Source: Pseudomonadota bacterium
GTDB taxonomy: Bacteria; Pseudomonadota; Gammaproteobacteria; Burkholderiales; SG8-39
DNA: 41,264 nucleotides
Assembly: GCA_025352885.1 (NCBI GenBank)
Contig: JANXRZ010000098.1
Location: forward strand, 1 to 41,264
Reading direction: 5' to 3'
Part shown: piece after piece, positions 36,616-41,264 of the stretch
Numbering within the stretch: the stretch's first letter is position 1
How the letters are laid out: each line of letters opens with the position of its first letter
Made by a program: the position numbers and the translations under genes
Notes under the pieces: generated by a model
What the model saw: only the letters and a program-made list of their open reading frames with translations
The model's database searches: none
Told to the model about the DNA's origin: nothing

Positions 36616-36895
36616 CCGTTCCCGCTTTCCGGGCCGTCTCGCGCTTGCGGTTGCGCAGGAAAATCCATTCGCCCAGCGCCGCCGTGATCAGGAGGAGGGT
36701 GTTAGTCACCACGAACACCCAGTTTTCCACCAGCCAGCTGTAGATCACGAACGCGACCGAAGCGGTCAGCTGCCCGATGAAAAGCCACTTCGACACGCCC
36801 TTGGTCTGGCCTTCGCGCCACTGCGTATAGACCTGGCGCCCGATGGTGAGGAGCAGGACGCACGCCGCGAACCACCCGATTGCCTCAACCCACAT
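36605..36895 (-). CDS. Small PQ-loop/SemiSWEET-like membrane protein
   Basis: 96 residues with three hydrophobic helices (about 5-20, 38-55, 58-80) and a GQTKGVSKWLFIGQLTASVAF stretch between the first two. This matches the three-helix half-transporter plan of SemiSWEET/PQ-loop proteins, which work as dimers. A charged C-terminal tail (RNRKRETARK) faces the cytoplasm. The start overlaps the end of the DUF445 gene by 11 bp and the end overlaps the EEP gene by 11 bp, so it is squeezed between two neighbours. Sugar transport is only an analogy. Confidence 0.72.
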   Translation of the reverse strand: MWVEAIGWFAACVLLLTIGRQVYTQWREGQTKGVSKWLFIGQLTASVAFVIYSWLVENWVFVVTNTLLLITAALGEWIFLRNRKRETARKAGTASS

Positions 36896-38201
36896 GGGTG
36901 GAACTTCCCAAAAGGCGCGTCAGCGTATAGATGAGCAGCCCCGCCGCGCCGCCGACGAGCGTCCCGTTGATGCGGATGTACTGCAGGTCCGGGCCGATGT
37001 TGCGTTCGAGTTCCTTCACGAGCGTCGCGTCCTGCCACTCGTTGATCTGCCGCTCGATGAAGCGGCCCACGCCCAGCCGATGCTCTTCGACGAACGGCGG
37101 CACGGCGAGGATGACCTGATCGTTCAGCCAGCCGCGCAGCGTCTCGTCCTCTTCAAGACGTCTTGCGACCGCGCAAAGGAAGTCTTCGGCGCGGCGCTTC
37201 ACGACCGAATCGGGTCTCGCGAGATCGGCATCAAGCCACGCGCGGAATTCTGACCACAGGCCGCCGAGATACCCCGCGAGCGCCGGGTTGCGAAGCAGGT
37301 CGTCCCTGAACACTTCGACCTTGGCGCGCGTGTTCGGGTCCATCCGGAGCCGGGTGACGAAATCCCGCGCCAGCACGTCGAAGCGCCGGCGCAACTCGTG
37401 GTCCGGGTCTTCGAGCACTTCGCCAAGCCGAGTGATTGCCGCATCGAGCAACCGCGTGGCCGCCTTGTCGTCGAGGTGCACAACCTGGTTGACCCACTTG
37501 AGCAGGGGCATCTGGGCGGCGATTTCCCTGCGCAGGAACTGGCGCGTCTCCTCGCGTCTGAGGAGCTCGCGAATGGCCGAGAGCGCCTGGTCGAGGAGCG
37601 CATGGTGGCGGCGGTTCTCGGTGAGGACGTCGAGGAGATCGGCCACCAGCGTCGCCGCATCCATCCTCGAAAGCTTCGCGGTGACCGTTCGTTGCACGAA
37701 GTCGCGGATGCGCTCATCTCCCAACGCCCCGGCCCCGTAAGCGACGGCCCTCGTGAAATAGCCTGCGAGCATCGCTGCGTTCTCGCTAACCAGGAGCCAG
37801 CCGGACAGCTGGAGCGCGGGGTTGAATTCCCGAATTCGCGCAATGAGGGCCGGGGCCGACAGGAACTGCTCCTGGATGAACTCTCCCAGGCCCTGCGCTA
37901 TGCGCGCCTTATTCTTTGGGATGATCGCGGTGTGGGGGAGCGGGATGTTCAGCGGATGACGGAAGAGGGCGACCACCGCAAACCAATCGGCAAGTGCCCC
38001 GACCATGGCCGCCTCGCACGTAGCGGCGAGATAGCCCATCAGCGGGTGGCGGCTCATCGATACTATGGCGAGCACATACAAGGCACCCACGAGCACCAGG
38101 AGGCCGGTGGCCGCGCGCTTGATCCGCGCGAGCCTCTCATCCTTGGCCGCGGATGAATCCGGCCGCACGGGAGCCGTCGGTGGACCGTCCTCGATGGTCA
38201 T
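36885..38201 (-). CDS. DUF445 (YjiN) family membrane protein
   Basis: 438 residues from the ATG at 38201, which overlaps the preceding AI-2E gene's stop by ATGA. Two N-terminal hydrophobic segments with the family signature GYLAATCEAAMVGALADWFAVVALFRHPL, followed by IPHTAIIPKNKARIAQGLGEFIQEQFLS-type sequence (here with LP before HTAIIP). A long helical soluble region (about 110-405) precedes a final membrane helix with INGTLVGGAAGLLIYTLTRLL. Function of DUF445 is not established; an envelope role is assumed. Part of a coupled three-gene membrane-protein unit. Confidence 0.9.
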   Translation of the reverse strand: MTIEDGPPTAPVRPDSSAAKDERLARIKRAATGLLVLVGALYVLAIVSMSRHPLMGYLAATCEAAMVGALADWFAVVALFRHPLNIPLPHTAIIPKNKARIAQGLGEFIQEQFLSAPALIARIREFNPALQLSGWLLVSENAAMLAGYFTRAVAYGAGALGDERIRDFVQRTVTAKLSRMDAATLVADLLDVLTENRRHHALLDQALSAIRELLRREETRQFLRREIAAQMPLLKWVNQVVHLDDKAATRLLDAAITRLGEVLEDPDHELRRRFDVLARDFVTRLRMDPNTRAKVEVFRDDLLRNPALAGYLGGLWSEFRAWLDADLARPDSVVKRRAEDFLCAVARRLEEDETLRGWLNDQVILAVPPFVEEHRLGVGRFIERQINEWQDATLVKELERNIGPDLQYIRINGTLVGGAAGLLIYTLTRLLGSSTHVG

Positions 38202-39214
38202 ATCAGTCCGCAATCGGCGAGCTCCTGCTTGAGGTAAGCATAGTAGACGGGCGCCGCAATCGCACCAGCGATGCCGAAAGCCGCTTCCATTACCAACATC
38301 GCCACGAGCAGTTCGGCGGCGCGCGCGTTGATGCGCGTACCGATGATCCGCGCGTTGAGGAAATACTCGAGCTTGTGCACGACGACTAAAAAGGCCAGTG
38401 AGGCCAATGCGATCTGGGGCGAGTGTGCAAGGCTCACCACCACGACGATGCTGTTCGAGATGAGGTTGCCCACCACGGGCAAGAGGCCCGCGATCAGCGT
38501 AACGCCGATCAATGCCGGCACGAACGGCAGCTTCACGCCCAAGGCTGGCAGGATGATCGCGAGGTAGATCGTTGTGAAGACCGTATTGAGGGCCGCGATG
38601 CGCCCTTGGGCGAAGACGACGCGCCTGAAAGCTTCACCGAGCCGCATCACCCGCTCGGTCAAGGCGATTGAAAGCGGCCCCTTGGGGAACGGCCTTGCCG
38701 CACCCCCCAGCGACACCATGGCGCCCACGATCATGCCGACGAGGATGTGCAGGGTAATGCGTCCTGCGGTGGTCCCCATCAGCTGGAGTTCCGGGGTGTG
38801 CGAGCGCAGCCAGCCTGCGAGGGCCTGGCGCAATTGGTCGGCATCTTCCGGAAGCCTCGCAACCACCCATGGCGGGAACGACTCGCGCGCCCCCTCGACG
38901 ATGTCCGCCATGCGTTTGAGGAGCCCGGCAAGGTTGCCGATGTCGCTCCTGAAGAAGGCAATCGCGCCAAAGACTGCAAGCGCTACGGTGCCGACCACCA
39001 GGGTCGTGAGGACGACGACGGCAACCACGCGCGAGCGCTCGCTCGAAACCCTGCTTTGCAATACCGGGGCCAGCGCATGCACGAGCTCATAGACGAGCAG
39101 GCCCGCGAACAACGCGGATAGCAGGTGCAGCTTCAGTATCGCAATGAGCGCGGCGGCAGCCAGGAGCCAGGAGATTTGCTCCGCCCGCGCTGCACTGAGG
39201 ATCGATGAGGCCAT
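38198..39214 (-). CDS. AI-2E family transporter (second copy, divergent)
   Basis: 338 residues from the ATG at 39214; a GTG four codons upstream is possible but abuts a terminator's U-run. Membrane plan as in the PerM/AI-2E family: an N-terminal helix pair, a third helix, a long amphipathic loop (about 85-150), then the C-terminal block (FVPALIGVTLIAGLLPVVGNLISN, ALASLAFLVVVHKLEYFLNARIIG). It is only distantly like the copy at 32699-33760. The stop overlaps the DUF445 start (ATGA). An intrinsic terminator lies just 13 bases before the ATG, so expression may be attenuated or start from within the leader. Confidence 0.88.
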   Translation of the reverse strand: MASSILSAARAEQISWLLAAAALIAILKLHLLSALFAGLLVYELVHALAPVLQSRVSSERSRVVAVVVLTTLVVGTVALAVFGAIAFFRSDIGNLAGLLKRMADIVEGARESFPPWVVARLPEDADQLRQALAGWLRSHTPELQLMGTTAGRITLHILVGMIVGAMVSLGGAARPFPKGPLSIALTERVMRLGEAFRRVVFAQGRIAALNTVFTTIYLAIILPALGVKLPFVPALIGVTLIAGLLPVVGNLISNSIVVVVSLAHSPQIALASLAFLVVVHKLEYFLNARIIGTRINARAAELLVAMLVMEAAFGIAGAIAAPVYYAYLKQELADCGLI

Positions 39215-39226
39215 GCGCGATTCCAC

Positions 39227-39264
39227 AAAAAAAGGCCCCCGGAAATGAGCAGTAACCGGGGGCC
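39227..39264 (-). terminator. Rho-independent terminator
   Basis: GGCCCCCGG (39234-39242) and CCGGGGGCC (39256-39264) are perfect complements around a 13-base loop, and on the minus strand the stem is followed immediately by seven Ts (39233-39227). It is the clearest intrinsic terminator in the window. It stops minus-strand transcripts that begin in the divergent region before they reach the AI-2E family gene. Confidence 0.85.
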
Positions 39265-39309
39265 CTACACTCGCCAGATTTCAGGGGAGGAGGGAGAACT
39301 GGCGAATGC
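39227..39309 (-). ncRNA. Candidate small RNA with anti-Shine-Dalgarno loop and intrinsic terminator
   Basis: Read on the minus strand, a perfect 7-bp stem (TCGCCAG at 39305-39299 with CTGGCGA at 39277-39271) closes a 21-base loop containing CTCCCTCCTCCCC. Six bases later a perfect 9-bp GC-rich hairpin is followed by seven T residues. This two-hairpin, roughly 80-nt layout with an exposed CCUCCUCCC sequence recalls anti-SD-loop sRNAs such as the CcsR/cuckoo class known from alphaproteobacteria. A GACAAT box (39321-39316) is placed about right for a -10; the -35 is poor. No minus-strand gene upstream would otherwise need this terminator. An alternative is an attenuator in the leader of the 39214 gene. 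Confidence 0.55.
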
Positions 39310-39426
39310 GGCCCCATTGTCGCCCGGGAGGTGCGCGAACTCTGTGCGCTGTCTCACACAAGGGTGCCGCAACACGTGCGCAATCGAACAGAGTGTCGGA
39401 CCCTCGGCGACGTAATTTTGCGAGCG

Positions 39427-40854
39427 ATGGCACTCGCGCGCTCAATTGAAAAATTCGAAACGCTCCTTTGGAATACTGGTATTGCGCGACGCGCAGTTTT
39501 CACGATCGTACTGGTCGCTGCCATTTCGGCATGCGCGACGCTGCCGAACGTCGATGCGCTGCTCGACCGCCCTGCGTCGAGCGTGCGGTTCCAGACCGCC
39601 GCAGGGCCGTTGTCGGAAAAGAAAAGCGCCGCGCTGCTTGCGGCACTCAAGCGCAAGGCAGGCGACACGGATATCCTCGACAAGCATGTCGCAGTCGAAA
39701 ATGCGTTGGTCGAAACCCCGCTCGTCCTTGGCAACCGCGTGAGGCTCCTGCACGACGGTCCGCAAACGTATGACGCAATGTTTTCGGCGATCGCGTCGGC
39801 GCGCGACCACATTCACCTCGAGACCTATATCTTCGATGAAGACGAAATCGGCCACCAGTTCGCTGATGCCCTGATTGCCAAGCGAGGCCAAGGGGTCCAG
39901 GTCAGCGTGATCTACGACAGCGTCGGTGCGATCAAGACGTCGCGCGCGTTTTTCGATCGCCTCTCGGCAGTGGGCGTCGAGATGCTCGAATTTAATCCCG
40001 TCAACCCGCTGACGGCGCGCGCCGGATGGCAGGTGAACAATCGCGACCATCGGAAGCTGCTCGTCGTGGACGGTCGAACTGCTTTCGTGGGCGGCATCAA
40101 CATCAGCGGCGTGTACTCGAGGGGCTCCTGGCCAAGGGGCGGCTCGGGCGGATCGCACGCCAACGTTCCTTGGCGGGACATGCACATGCAGATCGATGGG
40201 CCGGTTGTCGCGGACTACCAGAAGCTTTTTGTCGAGACCTGGGAGAAGCAGAAAGGTCCGCGCCTCGCGCCGAGGACCCTGTTCCCGGCGCTTAAGGACG
40301 AGGGCCGTGAGATCGTGCGCGCGGTCGGCAGCACGCCCGATGATCCTTACAGCCAGATGTACCTGACGTTGCTGTCCGCCATCCGCAGCGCTGAAAGGGC
40401 CATCCACCTCACGAATGCCTATTTTGTTCCCGACCCTAACCTGCTCGAGGTTCTGCGCGCAGCTTCGGCAAGGGGCGTGGACGTGAAGCTGATCCTCCCG
40501 AGCAGGAGCGACTCCGCCGTGGTTCTGCATGCTGGCCGCTCGCACTACAGCGACCTGCTGGCGGCGGGCGTGAAGTTGTATGAACGGCGCGACGCATTGC
40601 TGCATGCGAAGGCGGCGGTTATCGACGGCGTCTGGTCGACTGTGGGATCTACGAACCTCGACTGGCGCAGCTTCCTCTTGAACGACGAACTGAACGCCGT
40701 GGTGCTGGGCCTCGAGTTCGGCCAGCAGATGGAAGCGGTATTTGCACGCGACCTGGCCGCGTCGGATCCTATTGAACGCGAGACGTGGGAGCGCAGGCCT
40801 CTATCGGAGCGGGCTAAAGAATGGGGCGCCCGGCTTTTGGAGCGGCTGCTTTGA
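39427..40854 (+). CDS. Phospholipase D/cardiolipin synthase-like lipoprotein
   Basis: 475 residues from the ATG at 39427, chosen because it begins a signal with basic residues, a hydrophobic run (FTIVLVAAISAC) and a lipobox Cys; a GTG 32 codons upstream is the alternative. Two HxKx4D motifs are complete: HRKLLVVD (His208) and HAKAAVID (His393), each followed by the G-G/S-x-N element. Spacing and ETYIFDEDEIGHQF, WRDMHMQIDGPVV match bacterial cardiolipin synthases of the ClsB/ClsC kind. As a predicted lipoprotein it would act at the periplasmic membrane surface. Divergent from the AI-2E gene, across the sRNA/terminator region. Confidence 0.9.
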   Translation: MALARSIEKFETLLWNTGIARRAVFTIVLVAAISACATLPNVDALLDRPASSVRFQTAAGPLSEKKSAALLAALKRKAGDTDILDKHVAVENALVETPLVLGNRVRLLHDGPQTYDAMFSAIASARDHIHLETYIFDEDEIGHQFADALIAKRGQGVQVSVIYDSVGAIKTSRAFFDRLSAVGVEMLEFNPVNPLTARAGWQVNNRDHRKLLVVDGRTAFVGGINISGVYSRGSWPRGGSGGSHANVPWRDMHMQIDGPVVADYQKLFVETWEKQKGPRLAPRTLFPALKDEGREIVRAVGSTPDDPYSQMYLTLLSAIRSAERAIHLTNAYFVPDPNLLEVLRAASARGVDVKLILPSRSDSAVVLHAGRSHYSDLLAAGVKLYERRDALLHAKAAVIDGVWSTVGSTNLDWRSFLLNDELNAVVLGLEFGQQMEAVFARDLAASDPIERETWERRPLSERAKEWGARLLERLL

Positions 40855-40971
40855 TCGGTGTCTGCATCTGGCGTAAGCGTTTCGCCTGCACAGCTTCGGG
40901 CATCCGTCCGACTGCGCGAGCATCTGGAAAGTTGAATAATCGCTTGACGTAGTCAAACTTGGAGAACAACC

Positions 40972-41256
40972 ATGAAAAGCTCTCTGCTGCCCCTGGCCCT
41001 CATCGGGGCCGTTGCACTGGCCGCCTGTGAACGTACCGTCGTGACCCCGCCGAACGCGGCTGTCATCACACCGCCTGCTGCCGTCGTAAACAACAACCCG
41101 GTGCCGGTTCCCGGACCCGCGGGCCCGCAAGGTCCGCAAGGCGCCTCCGGTTCTCCCGGTGCTGAAGGCAAGAGCCGCGACACTATCGTGGTTGCGCCGG
41201 CCACGCCTTCGTCCAGCCCCTCGTCCTCAGACAGCAGCTCGACCTCGAAGAACTAA
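40972..41256 (+). CDS. Small lipoprotein with collagen-like Gly-X-Y repeats
   Basis: 94 residues; GGAGAACAACC precedes the ATG. Lipoprotein signal with LAAC (modified Cys19). A Pro/Val/Asn-rich stretch (about 25-47) is followed by about six Gly-X-Y triplets (GPAGPQGPQGASGSPGAEGK, about 48-67) and a Ser-rich tail. Short collagen-like tracts of this kind can trimerise but are usually longer. It is probably surface- or periplasm-exposed and low in structure. TTGAC-GTA-GTCAA (40944-40956) upstream is a short palindrome overlapping a possible -35 box. Confidence 0.8.
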   Translation: MKSSLLPLALIGAVALAACERTVVTPPNAAVITPPAAVVNNNPVPVPGPAGPQGPQGASGSPGAEGKSRDTIVVAPATPSSSPSSSDSSSTSKN

Positions 41257-41264
41257 GGCTCGCG

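Noticed and set aside
39306..39446. A 46-codon plus-strand frame with a strong GGAGGAGGG ribosome-binding sequence upstream
   Set aside because: The purine-rich stretch is the complement of the sRNA hairpin loop, the peptide is Arg-rich without recognisable features, and the frame overlaps the start of the PLD-like gene. Kept only as an alternative leader-peptide idea.

Overview
The window is a GC-rich chromosomal stretch. It shows densely packed genes, short ATGA/TGATG overlaps, many solitary tripartite-tricarboxylate (Bug) binding proteins and betaproteobacterial-type OmpA and lipoprotein fragments. Together these point to a free-living, metabolically versatile betaproteobacterium, probably in or near the Burkholderiales. 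The taxonomic call is inference. No tRNA, rRNA, CRISPR array, transposase or phage gene was seen.

Layout. (1) 0-2.2 kb: 3' part of a FAD/NAD(P)-dependent flavoprotein with a cysteine-rich tail, coupled to an MFS exporter. (2) 2.3-5.8 kb, minus: kynureninase, a Bug binding protein, an aspartate-dehydrogenase-like protein and a small membrane-anchored protein. (3) 6.0-9.5 kb, plus: REC-GAF-LuxR response regulator, then a PAS/GAF/PAS/PAS/GGDEF diguanylate cyclase. (4) 9.5-11.3 kb, minus: a Bug protein and an atypical SDR. (5) 11.4-24.9 kb: a signalling island. It contains a REC protein, a NarL-type regulator, a REC-less sigma-54 activator, an exported OmpA-N-terminus-like protein behind a near-consensus sigma-54 promoter, a HisKA_3 kinase, a DHp-REC protein without an ATPase domain, a 1914-residue soluble poly-HAMP hybrid kinase, a REC-kinase, a lone REC, a BON protein and a hemerythrin-like protein that has lost ligands. 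(6) 25.0-32.3 kb: catabolic and uptake genes. These are a Tat-exported FAH-family protein coupled to a Bug protein; a minus-strand run of D-2-hydroxyacid dehydrogenase, thioesterase, GNAT, amidase and MsrA; and a fourth Bug protein. (7) 32.3-41.2 kb: lipoproteins, two AI-2E/PerM-type membrane proteins, a 4-oxalomesaconate hydratase (LigJ-like) with a 4,5-dihydroxyphthalate-decarboxylase-like protein, an EEP-family phosphohydrolase, DUF445 and PQ-loop membrane proteins, a phospholipase-D/cardiolipin-synthase-like lipoprotein and a collagen-like lipoprotein.

How it fits together. Two themes dominate: periplasmic capture and breakdown of organic acids or aromatics, and a dense phosphorelay region. 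In that region, two copies of a TGTAGG/CCTACA palindrome and a sigma-54 promoter link regulators to small exported proteins. The most unexpected items are a compact minus-strand RNA candidate at about 39.23-39.31 kb (a hairpin whose loop carries CCUCCUCCCC, then a perfect intrinsic terminator), the 92-residue poly-HAMP array, and the sigma-54/OmpA-N arrangement.
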